From Hyphomicrobiales bacterium (GTDB lineage Bacteria > Pseudomonadota > Alphaproteobacteria > Rhizobiales > Rhizobiaceae), in NCBI GenBank assembly GCA_012842935.1, contig DUSC01000179.1, positions 1-35,292 on the forward strand: DNA of 35,292 bases, given 5' to 3'. This document shows positions 1 to 9,709 of this stretch, piece after piece. Below the pieces are notes generated by a model, which was not told where the DNA came from, searched no databases, and saw nothing but the letters and a program-made list of their open reading frames with translations. A program made the translations under genes and the position numbers. Positions within the stretch are counted from its first letter, which is position 1. Every line of letters starts with the position of its first letter.

Positions 1-44
1 ATCACTCGACCCCGAAGGTCTCCGCTCAGGCTCCTCGTCATCAT
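1..44 (-). CDS. IS630-family transposase, N-terminus (partial)
   Basis: Reading leftwards from 44 the sequence gives MMTRSLSGDLRGRV, which resembles the start of IS630 transposases (MTRxLSxDLRxRVV, the beginning of the N-terminal helix-turn-helix). A strong ribosome binding site, AGGAGGTGAT, lies directly before the first ATG. Either of two adjacent ATG codons (44 or 41) could be used. The remaining ~300 codons, including the DDE catalytic domain, lie outside the window. The same family's C-terminus appears at the right edge in the same orientation. Confidence 0.75.
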   Translation of the reverse strand, partial: MMTRSLSGDLRGRV

Positions 45-135
45 CACCTCCTGGCAAATCACCAGGACCAGTGAATCAGACAAGGCCGCCCGCGTGAATC
101 CTCAAACCGACTCTGCGTTCATCGAAGTCGCTCTA
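1..135 (-). mobile_element. IS630-family element, transposase-proximal end (partial)
   Basis: The left edge holds the 5' side of an insertion sequence that continues beyond the window. It comprises the start of a transposase (1-44), an untranslated leader, and an outer end at a CTAG (133-136 in plus coordinates), inside the caspase-like gene. IS630/Tc1-type elements are known to insert at TA, often within CTAG. Read inwards from its CTAG, this end (GAGC-GACTT...ACG...TCG) partly matches the end near 35154 (GAGCCGAAT...ACG...TCG), about half the bases being identical. That is what imperfect IS630 terminal repeats look like. The exact outer boundary is inferred. Confidence 0.7.
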
Positions 136-656
136 GCGCCGCGGCCGCCGGCGGAAGCGTTGCCGAGCGGATCGTTGCGGCAGGCATCGAGCACGACCAG
201 CACGGCGCGCGCCATGCTGCGCAGCACTGCATGCACCTCATCCAGCGCCAGGCTCGTTTCCCGGAGTCGATCGACCGATGCGGCATCGGCGTCGACGGGA
301 AGCAGCCGGTTGTCGCCGGCGATCTCGACCCCGTGGCCGGCGAAGAAGAACAGCGCCACGTCGGCGCCGGCGCCGTCCTCGCGAAAGTCGTCGAGCGCCC
401 GGCGCATGCGCTTCAGGTCGCGGTCGGTTTCCAGCGTCACCGTGAAGCCCAGCGCCTCCAGCGTCTGCCGCATGGTGACGGCATCGGCGACGGCGTTGTC
501 GAGCGGGCGCAGCGAGCGGTAGGCGTCGGCGCCGATCACCAGCGCCACGCGCCGCTCGGCGAACGCGCCGCCGACACAGAGCAGCGTCAGGAAAATGGCG
601 AGAATCAAGCGCACGATCTGGCGAGTCCGGCCCGATGTTGCGGAGAAGCAGTCCAT
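102..656 (-). pseudogene. Caspase-like peptidase (C14 family), cut off by IS630
   Basis: This is the N-terminal part of a bacterial metacaspase/caspase-like (peptidase C14, p20 domain) protein. It begins with a signal peptide or membrane anchor (hydrophobic residues 15-33, ending AFA), so the domain is probably periplasmic. The catalytic dyad is visible: His108 in FFFAGHG and Cys159 in VLDACRNDP. Family members normally continue well past this Cys, often with further repeats or domains. Here the reading frame crosses a CTAG at codons 174-175 (133-136), and the last ten residues (RATSMNAESV) are encoded by the end of the IS630 element. The gene is therefore interrupted just after the active site. 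A folded p20 fragment might still be made, but I treat it as disrupted. Confidence 0.75.
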
Positions 657-785
657 AGAAATGTGGCCGCCGCAAGTCGCCCCGACGCACCCGAGGTCCC
701 CAGGACCGGGTCCTGCCGTTCGATTACCGACTGTTCATTTGCCGCCGGGCGCCGTCGCGCCTAGACTCGCCGAGGAGGTCCGTTC

Positions 786-2156
786 ATGGATACAGTGCCA
801 GCACCCTTCGTTCCGCCCGCGCCAACGCCGCGTACTTCTCCCCCATCGTTTCTGGAGATGATCCGCATCGTCTATCGCAACCCGCTCGAACTGTGGGGCG
901 AGCCTTCCTACACCAAGCCCTGGGTATCGGTTTCCGGTGTCGGCGGGCCGCTAATAATCGCCAATGATCCCGGCCTGATCCGCCACGTGCTCGTCGACAA
1001 CGCGCGCAATTACCGGATGTCGACCGTACGACAGAAGATTCTCAGGCCGATCCTGCGCGACGGGCTGCTCACGGCGGAAGGCGAGGTCTGGCGGCGGTCG
1101 CGGCGGGCCATGGCGCCGGTGTTCACGCCCCGCCACATCGCCGGTTTCGCGCCCGCGATGCGGCGCCGCGCGGAGGAATTCGCCAGGCGCTACGAGCAGC
1201 TGCCGGCGGTTTCCGACATCGCGCGCGACATGACGATGCTGACCTACGAGATCCTGGCCGAGACGCTGTTCTCCGGCGAAGTCGCCGGCTCGCCCGGCGG
1301 CTTCGCCAGGCAGGTCGACCACCTGTTCGAGACGATGGGCCGGGTCGACCCGCTCGACCTGCTGCGCGCGCCCGACTGGCTGCCGCGGCTCACCCGGCTG
1401 CGCGGGCGCCGCACGCTCGCCTATTTCCGCCGCGTCGTCGCCGACACCATCGCCATGCGCGAGGCGCGGCTCGAACGGTGCCGCGAGGACGTTCCCGAGG
1501 ACTTCCTGACGCTGCTCCTGCGTGCGGAAGGCCCGGACGGGCTGACGCGAGCCGAGGTGGAGGACAACATCATCACCTTCATCGGTGCCGGCCACGAGAC
1601 CACGGCGCGCGCACTCGGCTGGACGCTCTACTGCCTCGCCGAGGCGCCCTGGGAGCGCGAGCCGGTCGAACAGGAGATCGAGGCGGTGCTGTCGCGGGAG
1701 CCGGATCCGGCGAAATGGCTCGACGCCATGCCGATGACCCGGGCGGCCTTCGAGGAGGCGATGCGGCTCTACCCGCCCGCACCCTCGATCAACCGCGAAC
1801 CGATCGAGACCGACACCTACAAGGACCTGACGCTGGTCAGGGGCGCGACGGTTCTCGCCATGCCCTGGACCATCCACCGCCACCGCGAGCTGTGGGACCG
1901 GCCGGACGCATTCATGCCCGAGCGGTTCCATCCCGGCAACCGCGAGCGCCTCGACCGCTATCAGTACCTGCCCTTCGGCGCCGGCCCGCGCGTCTGCATC
2001 GGCGCGTCCTTTGCGATGCAGGAAGCGGTGATCGCGCTCGCCGTGCTGATGTCACGCTTCCGCTTCGACACGGTCGCGGAAACGAATCCGTGGCCGGTGC
2101 AGAAGCTGACGACGCAACCGCAGGGCGGCCTGCCGTTGAAGGTGTCGCGGCGCTGA
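786..2156 (+). CDS. Cytochrome P450
   Basis: A haem-thiolate monooxygenase of 456 residues, a normal length for a soluble bacterial P450. All landmarks are present: the I-helix oxygen-activation motif GAGHETT, the K-helix ExxR (EEAMR), the PERF-type motif (MPERF), and the haem-binding loop FGAGPRVCIG with the cysteine ligand at residue 404. The ATG is preceded by GAGGAGGT at good spacing. No ferredoxin or reductase gene is adjacent, so redox partners must come from elsewhere, and the substrate cannot be told from sequence. It converges with the cyclase gene. The 54 bp between them hold a GC-rich inverted repeat near 2165-2180 that could help end transcription. Confidence 0.93.
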   Translation: MDTVPAPFVPPAPTPRTSPPSFLEMIRIVYRNPLELWGEPSYTKPWVSVSGVGGPLIIANDPGLIRHVLVDNARNYRMSTVRQKILRPILRDGLLTAEGEVWRRSRRAMAPVFTPRHIAGFAPAMRRRAEEFARRYEQLPAVSDIARDMTMLTYEILAETLFSGEVAGSPGGFARQVDHLFETMGRVDPLDLLRAPDWLPRLTRLRGRRTLAYFRRVVADTIAMREARLERCREDVPEDFLTLLLRAEGPDGLTRAEVEDNIITFIGAGHETTARALGWTLYCLAEAPWEREPVEQEIEAVLSREPDPAKWLDAMPMTRAAFEEAMRLYPPAPSINREPIETDTYKDLTLVRGATVLAMPWTIHRHRELWDRPDAFMPERFHPGNRERLDRYQYLPFGAGPRVCIGASFAMQEAVIALAVLMSRFRFDTVAETNPWPVQKLTTQPQGGLPLKVSRR

Positions 2157-2210
2157 TGGAGCCGGGCGGCCGGGCCCGCCGCGCCGGAGCCGCCTTCAAC
2201 GGACCGGGGG

Positions 2211-3032
2211 TCAGACGAGGGCGAAAACGCGCGCCGGGCCGCCGCTTCCCCCGCGCACCTTCGGCGCACCGACGACGATGGTCGCGCCCTTGGCGGGCAC
2301 CTTGTCGAGATTGGCGACGCCCTCGATGCCGTAACGGCCGGCCGGCAGCCAGGTGTTGTGCACGACGAAATCCGGCGACTGGCCGAAATCGAGCGACAAA
2401 GTGTCGACCGCGATGGCCTTGGTCGAGGTTTCGAGCAACTGCTTCACCGCCTCGATGTGGAAGCCCGGGAAGTGCATGGTCTTGCCGTCGGCGCCGACAT
2501 TGCGGAACTTGTCGGTGGCCACATGATCGCCCCAGCCCGACAGCATGGCGACGATGGCGCCTTCGGGAAGGTCGCCGTTGGCCGCCGTCCAGGCCTTGAT
2601 GTCGTCCGGCGTCACCTGCGCGTCGGCGTTCTCCGCCGCCTTGGCGCGTATGTCGATGACGACCAGGGGCGCGACGAGGTCCTCGACCGGCAGCTCGGCC
2701 ACCGAACGGCCATCGGCGGTGAAGTGCAGCGGCGCGTCGATGTGCGTCCCGGTGTGCTCGGAAAGGCGCCATTCGTTCAGGTTGAACGTGTGTTCCTTGT
2801 AGTTGAACTTCTGCTCGATGAAGAGCTGCTGGGCACCGAAATAGGTCGGGAAGGTCTCGAACAGCTCGTGGGTGAGGTCCGCCGCCCGGGACGGCGCGGC
2901 CTGCGCGAACAGCGGTGCAGGCGTGGCGGCAACGGCGACGGCGGCCGCGCCCGCGGCGATGCCGCCGGTGAAGAAGCTGCGCCGGCTGAGCATGTTAGAC
3001 TTGACGTTTTCGATCACGCATTGATGGCACAC
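2211..3032 (-). CDS. Cyclase-family protein, Tat-exported (kynurenine formamidase-like fold)
   Basis: A member of the cyclase/kynurenine formamidase (KynB-like) superfamily of metal-dependent hydrolases. The metal-binding signature HTGTHIDAPLHF is present. Near the N-terminus is a twin-arginine signal, SRRSFF, followed by a hydrophobic alanine-rich segment and a likely cleavage site at AQA, so the enzyme should fold in the cytoplasm and be exported. I chose the GTG at 3032 because GGAGGG lies 7 bases upstream. The ATG at 2993 (MLSRRSFF) has no ribosome binding site. That start adds 13 residues beginning VCHQC ahead of the Tat motif. It is about 273 residues long. The substrate is unknown, and the neighbouring genes give no pathway. 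Confidence 0.85.
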   Translation of the reverse strand: MCHQCVIENVKSNMLSRRSFFTGGIAAGAAAVAVAATPAPLFAQAAPSRAADLTHELFETFPTYFGAQQLFIEQKFNYKEHTFNLNEWRLSEHTGTHIDAPLHFTADGRSVAELPVEDLVAPLVVIDIRAKAAENADAQVTPDDIKAWTAANGDLPEGAIVAMLSGWGDHVATDKFRNVGADGKTMHFPGFHIEAVKQLLETSTKAIAVDTLSLDFGQSPDFVVHNTWLPAGRYGIEGVANLDKVPAKGATIVVGAPKVRGGSGGPARVFALV

Positions 3033-3119
3033 GATATATCCCTCCGGAGTGAGCGATGCCCTACATGGCAATGCTGGAACGCGCCGCGGCGGAGGGCAAG
3101 AGCGTCGTCGACCGGAGCG

Positions 3120-3494
3120 CTATCCGCGCGCGAAAAAAACGTTCTCGACATGCACCGGCCAGCGCCGGGGCAGCACCGCGACGAGGTCGAAGCGGAGCGA
3201 AAGCCGGGCATGGTCGGGCTGGCGGGCCAGCCAGAGGCCGGCAGCGTCCTCGATGCGGCGTTGCGAAGACGCGCCGACGGCATCCATCGCCTCGGCCAGG
3301 CTGGGCCGCGCCTTGACCTCGACGATGAGGACGAGGTCGCCGCGGCGGGCGATCAGGTCGATCTCGCCGAGCTTCGTCCGGTAGCGCCGGGCAACGATGC
3401 GATAGCCCCTGGCCATCAGCGCGAGTGCCGCAAGGAATTCGCCGCGATGGCCGCGGCGGTAGGCCTTCACGCGAGCGTCAACGCCTTTCCCCAT
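3120..3494 (-). CDS. YraN/UPF0102 family endonuclease-like protein
   Basis: A 124-residue member of UPF0102 (YraN), a small protein with a Holliday-junction-resolvase/PD-(D/E)xK nuclease fold. The core is visible: RGxxGE near the start, then [11 protein letters not shown] and VFVEVK-like LIVEVKAR, which supply the acidic and lysine residues of the nuclease signature. No biochemical function is firmly established for the family. The start overlaps the end of rsmI by 17 bases, so the two are co-transcribed. rsmI-yraN is a common pair in Proteobacteria. Confidence 0.9.
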   Translation of the reverse strand: MGKGVDARVKAYRRGHRGEFLAALALMARGYRIVARRYRTKLGEIDLIARRGDLVLIVEVKARPSLAEAMDAVGASSQRRIEDAAGLWLARQPDHARLSLRFDLVAVLPRRWPVHVENVFFARG

Positions 3495-4362
3495 TCGCCG
3501 CGTCCCTGAGTTCGAGCAGGCGCCGGTAGAGGTCGGGCTTCTTCAACCCGGTCATGCGCGCGGCTTCGGCCGCGGCTTTCGACGCCGGCATCTCGGCAGC
3601 GAGCGACAGCAGAAGCCCGTCGAGGTCGCCGGCGCCAGATGCTTCGGCCGCGCGCGGCGGCCCGATGCAGACAACCACCTCGCCCTTCGGCGCCGCCGTG
3701 TCACGGTAATGTTCGGCGAGTTCGCCGAGCGTCCCGCGGCGGATCTCCTCGAAGGTCTTGGTCAGTTCGCGGGCAACCGCTGCCGGCCGGCTTTCACCGA
3801 GGACGTCGGCCATGACGGCCAGCGCATCCGCGAGGCGGCGCGGCGATTCGAAGAAGACCAGCGTCGCGGGAACCGTCTTCAGCTCATCTAGGCGAGCGCG
3901 CCTCTGGCCGTCCCTCGGTGAAAGGAAGCCGGCAAACAGAAAAGTGTCGGAAGGCAATCCGGATGCGACGAGCGCGGCCAGCACCGACGACGGACCGGGG
4001 ACGGGCACGACCCTGACCCCGGCCTCCAGTGCGCGCTCGACAAGCCGATAGCCGGGGTCGGAGACGAGCGGCGTACCGGCATCCGAGACCAGCGCCACCG
4101 ACCGGCCGGCGAGCAGCGCCTCGACGAGCCGCGGGCCCGCTTCCTCCGCATTGTGCTCGTGATACGGCGTCGAGCGCCGGCGGATACCGTAGCGATCGAG
4201 CAGTGCACGGGTGACCCGGGTGTCCTCGCAGGCAAGCACGTCGGCGGCGGCGATGGTCTCCAGCGCGCGAAGCGTGACGTCGGCGAGATTCCCGATCGGC
4301 GTGGCGACGAGATAGAGCGCCGGTTCGAGCGGGCGCGCCGGGACTTCGGCCTGGCCCACCAT
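3478..4362 (-). CDS. rsmI: 16S rRNA (cytidine(1402)-2'-O)-methyltransferase RsmI
   Basis: An SAM-dependent tetrapyrrole-methylase-fold enzyme that 2'-O-methylates C1402 of 16S rRNA at the decoding centre. Family signatures: [20 protein letters not shown] near the N-terminus, [15 protein letters not shown], and the central [16 protein letters not shown] and [18 protein letters not shown]. The C-terminal part carries the short helical domain typical of RsmI ([15 protein letters not shown]). About 294 residues from the ATG at 4362. That ATG has no clear ribosome binding site. A TTG at 4386 in frame would add eight residues and has GGGGA upstream, and it also fits the slightly longer N-termini of rhizobial homologues, so the start is uncertain. 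Confidence 0.92.
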   Translation of the reverse strand: MVGQAEVPARPLEPALYLVATPIGNLADVTLRALETIAAADVLACEDTRVTRALLDRYGIRRRSTPYHEHNAEEAGPRLVEALLAGRSVALVSDAGTPLVSDPGYRLVERALEAGVRVVPVPGPSSVLAALVASGLPSDTFLFAGFLSPRDGQRRARLDELKTVPATLVFFESPRRLADALAVMADVLGESRPAAVARELTKTFEEIRRGTLGELAEHYRDTAAPKGEVVVCIGPPRAAEASGAGDLDGLLLSLAAEMPASKAAAEAARMTGLKKPDLYRRLLELRDAANGERR

Positions 4363-4778
4363 GAAGGAACGCGATCGATCGCTCAACCCTGCTGTCCCCG
4401 GGAAGTCGCTGCGGGTGCGGCCGGCCTCCCATTCCGGCGCCGCACCTGCCGAAAGGCCATGGCGAGCGCGCCGATGGCAAGCAAAATGTTCAGGGCGGCC
4501 GGCCGACGATCGTTCCTCATACGAAACGATATCGGCCGATTTCCGCGCGTCCACAGCATGGAGCGACGGAAAGGCAGGCAGGAAACGATGAAATGCGCCG
4601 CGATCCGCGGCACGGCCGAGCTCTGCTCCATCGGTCGCGCCCTTCGCATGTGCCCGCCTATGCCGCAGGCGACCCTGCGGCGGCACGGGCATGGCCCACG
4701 CTCGGAAGGATCGAATCGTTGCCGAAACGACTCCTTCGATTGCGCGGCCGAAGCCGCTCGAGCGACGAACCCCGAGCG
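4363..4778. other. Gene-free stretch between rsmI and hemW
   Basis: About 415 bases with no reading frame that I recognise on either strand. In many relatives a penicillin-binding-protein activator (LppC-like) gene lies here, divergent from rsmI, but I see no trace of one. The rsmI/yraN promoter should lie in this stretch, though no convincing -35/-10 pair stands out. Confidence 0.5.
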
Positions 4779-5942
4779 TCAGCGCGCCAGGTCGGCGACC
4801 AGGGCGTCGAGGACGATCATGCCTTGCGGCGTCGCGCGCAGCCGCGAATTGCCGACCGGGGCGATCAGCCCCTCTTCCTGCAGCAGGGCCAGCCGCCGCG
4901 ACGACAGCGGCCGTCCGGCCAGCTTCTCGTAGCGGACGAGGTCGATGCCTTCGGCGAGCCTCAGGCCCATCAGCAGGAATTCGTCGGCCTCCTCCTCGCG
5001 CGTCAAACTCTCGCCGCCGGTTATGCCGTGACCGGCCTGCTCGACCATCGCCAGCCAGGATTCCGGCCGGCGCTCGGCGACGGTGACGACGCGCGTGCCG
5101 TCATCGACGAAGCGCCCGTGGGCGCCGGGTCCGACGCCGACATATTCGCCGTAGCGCCAGTAGGTGAGGTTGTGCCGGCTCTCGGCGCCCGGGCGCGCGT
5201 GGTTGGAGATCTCGTAGGCCGGCAGGCCATGCGCGGATGTGACCGACTGGGTGAGCGCGTAAAGCTCCGCCGCACGCTCGGGATCGGGCACCTCGAATTT
5301 CCGCGCGGCGTGGAGGGCGAAGAACGGCGTGCCCTCCTCGATGGTCAGCTGGTAGAGCGACAGGTGATCGGCGGCATGGCCGATGGCGCGCTCGAGCTCC
5401 GCCTCCCAGGCCTCCGGGGTCTGACCGGGGCGAGCGTAGATCAGATCGAAGGAAAGCCGGGGAAAGATGTCGCGGGCGAGCGCGATCGCATGCAACGCCT
5501 CGTCGACATTGTGCAGCCGGCCGAGGAACCGGAGGTCGCGGTCGTCCAAGGCCTGGACGCCGAGCGAGACGCGATTGACACCGGCGGCCCGGTAGCCGCG
5601 GAAGCGCTCCGCCTCGACCGAGGACGGGTTGGCTTCCAGCGTGACCTCGATGCCATCGGGAACCGTCCAGTTCGCGGCGACAGCATCGAGCACGGCGCCG
5701 ACCGTTTCGGGCTTCATCAGCGACGGCGTGCCGCCGCCGATGAAGATCGAGGTCACGCTGCGCGGACCGGTGCGACCGCGCATGGTGGCGATCTCCCGGG
5801 CGAAGGCCTCCGCGTAGCGTTCCTGGTCGATCTGCTGGTGGCGGACATGGCTGTTGAAGTCGCAATAGGGGCACTTGGCCGCGCAGAACGGCCAGTGGAG
5901 GTAGACGCCGAAGCCCGGCGCGCCGACATCGTCCGCTCTCAC
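4779..5942 (-). CDS. hemW: Radical SAM haem chaperone HemW
   Basis: A HemW-type (formerly 'HemN-like') radical SAM protein of 387 residues. It lacks the extra N-terminal features of true coproporphyrinogen dehydrogenase, and family members act in haem trafficking. The [4Fe-4S]/SAM motif is [10 protein letters not shown], close to the N-terminus, preceded by YLHWPFC. Also visible are the glycine-rich [23 protein letters not shown] and [20 protein letters not shown], all HemW hallmarks. The start is the GTG at 5942, which overlaps the rdgB stop as GTGA. It is the last gene of the VOC-rdgB-hemW operon, and rdgB-hemW is a common alphaproteobacterial order. Confidence 0.93.
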   Translation of the reverse strand: MRADDVGAPGFGVYLHWPFCAAKCPYCDFNSHVRHQQIDQERYAEAFAREIATMRGRTGPRSVTSIFIGGGTPSLMKPETVGAVLDAVAANWTVPDGIEVTLEANPSSVEAERFRGYRAAGVNRVSLGVQALDDRDLRFLGRLHNVDEALHAIALARDIFPRLSFDLIYARPGQTPEAWEAELERAIGHAADHLSLYQLTIEEGTPFFALHAARKFEVPDPERAAELYALTQSVTSAHGLPAYEISNHARPGAESRHNLTYWRYGEYVGVGPGAHGRFVDDGTRVVTVAERRPESWLAMVEQAGHGITGGESLTREEEADEFLLMGLRLAEGIDLVRYEKLAGRPLSSRRLALLQEEGLIAPVGNSRLRATPQGMIVLDALVADLAR

Positions 5943-6598
5943 GGCGAACCCAGCCTGGCGCGGGCGAACTTCTGGAAGGCGCGCGCGCGGTGCGACAGCG
6001 CCGTCGGCCGGCCGGGGCCCCAGCCGTGCTTCTCGGCCGCGGACATCTCGCCGAAGGTGCGCTCGTGACCCTCGGGCAGGAATACGGGATCGTAGCCGAA
6101 GCCGAGATCGCCGCGCGGCGGCCAGACAAGGCGCCCTTCGGCTTCGCCGCGGAAATATTCCGCATAGCCGTCCGGCCAGGCGAGACAGATGACGGCGACG
6201 AACCGGCCGGTGCGGTCCTTCGCCTCCGTCGCGCCGGCCGCCCGGAGGGCGTCCTCGGTCTTCTTCATCGCCATGGCGAAATCGCGGCCGCCGTCCGGCA
6301 GTTCGGCCCAGTCGGCGGTGTGGACGCCAGGCAGGCCGCCGAGCGCATCGACGACGAGGCCCGAATCGTCGGAGAGCGCCGGCAGGCCCGTCGCCTTCGC
6401 CGCCGCAAGCGCCTTGATGTAGGCGTTCTCCTCGAAGGTCGTACCGGTCTCTTCCGGTTCGGGCAGACCGTATTCCTTCGCCGCTCGCGCCTCGATCCCG
6501 AAGGGCGCGATGAGATCGGCGAACTCGCGCAGCTTGCCGGCATTGTGGCTCGCCACGACGATCTTCCCGCCGTCCAGCGAATGCACCGCCTGCTCCAT
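5939..6598 (-). CDS. rdgB: dITP/XTP pyrophosphatase RdgB (Ham1 family)
   Basis: A house-cleaning nucleotide pyrophosphatase of 219 residues that removes dITP, ITP and XTP from the pool. Signatures: the N-terminal [13 protein letters not shown], the [13 protein letters not shown] helix, [15 protein letters not shown] (catalytic acidic residues), GFGYDPVF, and SHRARA at the end. The ATG at 6598 overlaps the stop of the VOC gene by one base (TGATG) and its own stop overlaps hemW, so the three genes are probably translationally coupled. Confidence 0.95.
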   Translation of the reverse strand: MEQAVHSLDGGKIVVASHNAGKLREFADLIAPFGIEARAAKEYGLPEPEETGTTFEENAYIKALAAAKATGLPALSDDSGLVVDALGGLPGVHTADWAELPDGGRDFAMAMKKTEDALRAAGATEAKDRTGRFVAVICLAWPDGYAEYFRGEAEGRLVWPPRGDLGFGYDPVFLPEGHERTFGEMSAAEKHGWGPGRPTALSHRARAFQKFARARLGSP

Positions 6599-7008
6599 CA
6601 GAACCCCCAGATCCGCGGCTCGGCGAACTCCAGAGAGTTGCCGGAGGGGTCGCGGAAATAGATCGAGCGGCCGCCCCTCGGCCATTCGATCTCGGCCTCG
6701 ACGGCGACGCCGGCCGACGCCAGGCGTTCCCGCCAGGCATCGATCCCGGCGGACGTCGCCGCGAAGCAGAGATGGCCGGGTCCGGTGGCGCCGTGCGGCG
6801 GCACGGCGAAGCGCGCGCCGGGCGCCGGCGGAACCTTCGTCGCCTCAGCGACAAACAGCAGGAGCACGCCGTCGCCGCAGCGAAAGAAGACGTGGCGGCC
6901 CGGTACTCTGGCGATCACCGGCAGCCCCAGCACGCCGCCGTAGAAATGCTCGGCCGCGTCGAGGTCGTCGACATAGAGCGCGGATTCGAGAATCGCAGAC
7001 GGTGTCAT
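6598..7008 (-). CDS. VOC (glyoxalase/bleomycin-resistance) family protein
   Basis: A 136-residue vicinal-oxygen-chelate fold protein with the two expected beta-alpha-beta-beta-beta modules. The first begins [22 protein letters not shown], and the second includes GHLCFA and [18 protein letters not shown]. His and Glu residues at these positions (GHLCF, SLEFAEP) could serve as metal ligands. The family covers glyoxalases, dioxygenases and drug-binding proteins, and nothing here picks one. It is the first gene of the operon with rdgB and hemW. Confidence 0.88.
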   Translation of the reverse strand: MTPSAILESALYVDDLDAAEHFYGGVLGLPVIARVPGRHVFFRCGDGVLLLFVAEATKVPPAPGARFAVPPHGATGPGHLCFAATSAGIDAWRERLASAGVAVEAEIEWPRGGRSIYFRDPSGNSLEFAEPRIWGF

Positions 7009-7051
7009 GGCATTCGCCTCGCCGAAGCCCCTCTGCCCGCAGGCCGTAACC

Positions 7052-7768
7052 TCATCCCACCGCCATCTTCTGCAGGTCGACCAGTCGGGCGATGCCCTTG
7101 CGTGCCAGCGCCATCAGTGCAGCGAACTGCTCCTCCGTGAACGGTTCGCCCTCCGCCGTGCCCTGGATCTCGACGATGCCGCCCTTGCCGGTCATGACGA
7201 AGTTGGCGTCGGTGGCGGCCGCCGAGTCCTCGGCATAGTCGAGGTCGACGACCGGGATGCCTTCGTAGATGCCGCAGGAAATGGCCGCCACATGGTCTTT
7301 TAGCACCCTGCCGAGATTGATCATGCTGCGCGCCTCCATCCAGCGCAGGCAGTCGTGGAGCGCTATCCAGCCGCCGGTGATGGACGCCGTGCGCGTGCCG
7401 CCGTCGGCCTGGATGACGTCGCAGTCGACGGTGATCTGGCGCTCGCCGAGCGCCTGCAGGTCGACGACGGCGCGCAGCGACCGGCCGATCAGCCGCTGGA
7501 TCTCCAGCGTGCGGCCGCCCTGTCTGCCGGCGGAAGCCTCGCGGCGCATGCGGTCGCCGGTGGAGCGCGGCAGCATGCCGTATTCGGCCGTCACCCAGCC
7601 CTTGCCGCCGTTGCGAAGCCAGGCGGGAACCTTCTCTTCCAGGCTCGCGGTGCAAAGCACATGCGTGTCGCCGAACTTCACCAGGCAGGAGCCTTCCGCG
7701 TGCTTCGACACGCCGCGTTCGAAGGAGATGGCGCGCATTTCATCGAACTGGCGCTTGGAAGGCCGCAT
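7052..7768 (-). CDS. rph: Ribonuclease PH
   Basis: A phosphorolytic 3'-5' exoribonuclease that trims tRNA 3' ends, 238 residues as usual. Typical blocks: [12 protein letters not shown] at the N-terminus, [69 protein letters not shown] and EIQGTAEG. The phosphate-binding Arg and catalytic Asp regions appear intact. The ATG at 7768 has AAAGGGA upstream. It is divergent from hrcA with a shared 135-bp promoter region, an arrangement common in Rhizobiales. Confidence 0.96.
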   Translation of the reverse strand: MRPSKRQFDEMRAISFERGVSKHAEGSCLVKFGDTHVLCTASLEEKVPAWLRNGGKGWVTAEYGMLPRSTGDRMRREASAGRQGGRTLEIQRLIGRSLRAVVDLQALGERQITVDCDVIQADGGTRTASITGGWIALHDCLRWMEARSMINLGRVLKDHVAAISCGIYEGIPVVDLDYAEDSAAATDANFVMTGKGGIVEIQGTAEGEPFTEEQFAALMALARKGIARLVDLQKMAVG

Positions 7769-7903
7769 GATGGTCCCTTTCGGATGCCGCAGGTGGTGGC
7801 GGCTTGTAGCGTCACCGGCGCAGCGGTGCAAAGGAAAAGGGTCTTTCCCGCACGGTATCGCCGATGTTGTGTTCGGCGCCCGCCTTTCTATATCATTTCC
7901 ATC

Positions 7904-8986
7904 ATGGGTCCGCCGATGACGAAACCGGTCTCCGACCAGACCTTGCAGGTCCTCGATTCGCGCTCGCGCGAGATCTTCCGGCAGATCGTCGATTCCTACC
8001 TCAAGGACGGCGAGCCGGTAGGTTCGCGCAACCTGTCGCGACTGTTGCCTCAGTCCCTGTCGCCGGCGACCGTTCGCAATGTCATGAGCGATCTCGAGCA
8101 TCTCGGCCTGATCTACGCGCCGCACATCTCGGCCGGGCGGCTGCCGACACAGAAGGGCCTGCGCTTCTTCGTCGACGCCTTCATGGAGATCGGCGACCTG
8201 TCCGACGAGGAACGGCGGGTCATCGAGGCTCAGGTCAAGGCGTCCGGCAACGCGCCGTCGCTCGAACACATGCTGACCGAGGCCAGCCAGATGCTGTCGG
8301 GCCTGTCGCGCGGGGCCGGGCTGGTACTCGCGGCCAAGACCGAGACCGCACTGAAGCACATCGAGTTCATCCAGCTCGAGCCGACCAAGGCGCTCGCCGT
8401 GCTCGTTTCGCAGTCCGGAGACGTCGAGAACCGCGTGCTCGACCTCCCGGCAGGCGTGACGGCCTCGCAGCTTCACGAGGCGTCCAATTTTCTCAATGCA
8501 CACATCCGCGGCCGCACGTTGGCCGAAGCGCGGGCCGAGATCGCCCGACTCAAGTTGGAAACCCAGACCGCGCTCGACGCGCTGTCGCGCGATCTCGTGG
8601 AAAAAGGCCTCGCCGTCTGGGCCGGAGACTCCGTCGGATCCGCGGCGCGGCTGATCGTGCGCGGTCGTGCCAACCTGCTGGAAAACGTCACCGCACAGGC
8701 CGACATCGATCTGCTGAAGCACCTCTTCGAGGACCTCGAGAACCAGGAAGGGATGCTGCAGCTGCTCGACCTCGCCGAGCAGGGACCGGGCGTGCGAATC
8801 TTCATCGGCTCGGAGAACAAGCTGTTCTCCCTTTCGGGCTCGTCGCTGGTCGTGGCGCCCTATCGCGACGCCGACGCCCGGATCGTCGGCGCGCTCGGCG
8901 TCATCGGACCGACCCGGCTCAATTACGCGCGGATCGTGCCGATGGTCGACTACACGGCGCAGCTGATCAGCCGGATGATTCGCTGA
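7904..8986 (+). CDS. hrcA: Heat-inducible transcription repressor HrcA
   Basis: A repressor of class I heat-shock genes that binds CIRCE operators and is tuned by GroEL. It has an N-terminal winged helix ([47 protein letters not shown]) followed by the GAF-like/inserted dimerisation domains. Signatures include [24 protein letters not shown] and, near the end, [21 protein letters not shown]. Total 360 residues from the ATG at 7904. An in-frame ATG at 7916 is equally possible. I see no CIRCE inverted repeat upstream of this gene or of grpE. grpE follows 92 bases downstream. Confidence 0.95.
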   Translation: MGPPMTKPVSDQTLQVLDSRSREIFRQIVDSYLKDGEPVGSRNLSRLLPQSLSPATVRNVMSDLEHLGLIYAPHISAGRLPTQKGLRFFVDAFMEIGDLSDEERRVIEAQVKASGNAPSLEHMLTEASQMLSGLSRGAGLVLAAKTETALKHIEFIQLEPTKALAVLVSQSGDVENRVLDLPAGVTASQLHEASNFLNAHIRGRTLAEARAEIARLKLETQTALDALSRDLVEKGLAVWAGDSVGSAARLIVRGRANLLENVTAQADIDLLKHLFEDLENQEGMLQLLDLAEQGPGVRIFIGSENKLFSLSGSSLVVAPYRDADARIVGALGVIGPTRLNYARIVPMVDYTAQLISRMIR

Positions 8987-9007
8987 CCGGGGAGCGACCT
9001 CGCGACC

Positions 9008-9036
9008 CTTGATTTTTGCCACCCGAACCTCGATAT
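9008..9036 (+). promoter_or_regulatory. Possible heat-shock (RpoH) promoter of grpE
   Basis: CTTGAT (9008-9013) followed after 15 bases by CTCGATAT (9029-9036) resembles the alphaproteobacterial sigma-32 pattern (CTTG... / C-rich -10 ending ATAT). It lies about 45 bases before grpE, where a heat-shock promoter would be expected. This is a motif match only. Confidence 0.35.
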
Positions 9037-9078
9037 CGGGCGCAACTTCTGATCAAACGGACATCACGGGAAACGGCG

Positions 9079-9678
9079 ATGAGCGACCAGGCGAAAGAAG
9101 AACGCGCGCCCGAGGAAAACGTCGAGGACAGCGCGGCCCCGGCGGCACCGGCCGAGGAAACGGGCGGCGACTACGAGGTCGTCGTGAAGCTGATGAAGGA
9201 AAACGAGGAACTGAAGGACCGCGCGCTGCGCGCCGCCGCGGAGATGGAGAACCTGCGCCGCCGCACCGCGCGCGAACTCCAGGACGCCCGCGCCTACGCG
9301 ATGGCGAACTTCGCCCGCGACATGCTTTCGGTCTCGGACAATCTGCGGCGCGCCCTCGACGCGATCCCCGAGGAGGCGAAGGCCTCCGGCGACGCCGGCT
9401 TCAAGGCCCTCATCGAGGGCGTCGAGATCACCGAGCGCGCGATGCTGGGCGCGCTCGAGCGTCACGGGGTGAAGAAGCTGTCGCCGGAGGGCGAGAAGTT
9501 CGACCCGAACTTCCACCAGGCGATGTTCGAGGTGGCCAACCCCGACCTGCCGACGAATACCGTGGTGCAGGTCGTCCAGCCGGGCTACTCGATCGGCGAA
9601 CGCGTGCTGCGGCCGGCTATGGTCGGCGTCTCCAAGGGCGGTCCGGCGCGGGCCGCGGAAGCCGAGGCGGCGAAGTAG
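9079..9678 (+). CDS. grpE: Nucleotide exchange factor GrpE
   Basis: The co-chaperone that releases ADP from DnaK. 199 residues in the usual order: an acidic disordered N-terminus (about 1-40), a long helical coiled coil ([32 protein letters not shown]), and a C-terminal beta domain with [33 protein letters not shown] and the family signature [27 protein letters not shown] start it at the ATG at 9079 (MSDQ) rather than at upstream in-frame codons, because homologues start so. It lies downstream of hrcA on the same strand. dnaK is not in this window. Confidence 0.96.
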   Translation: MSDQAKEERAPEENVEDSAAPAAPAEETGGDYEVVVKLMKENEELKDRALRAAAEMENLRRRTARELQDARAYAMANFARDMLSVSDNLRRALDAIPEEAKASGDAGFKALIEGVEITERAMLGALERHGVKKLSPEGEKFDPNFHQAMFEVANPDLPTNTVVQVVQPGYSIGERVLRPAMVGVSKGGPARAAEAEAAK

Positions 9679-9709
9679 GGCGATTGCCGATCCGCCGCGA
9701 TTGGTGAAT

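Noticed and set aside
3056-3316. Plus-strand frame starting MPYMAMLERAAAEGKSVVDR with a GGAG upstream
   Set aside because: After about 25 residues it runs through the antisense of yraN and becomes arginine-rich shadow sequence; no family resemblance.
7769-7903. Search for a CIRCE operator between rph and hrcA
   Set aside because: No TTAGCACTC-N9-GAGTGCTAA-like repeat is present here or before grpE.
7904-7918. Same MGPPM start in hrcA and the DUF2214 protein
   Set aside because: The likely starts differ and a five-residue GC-rich match is readily due to chance.
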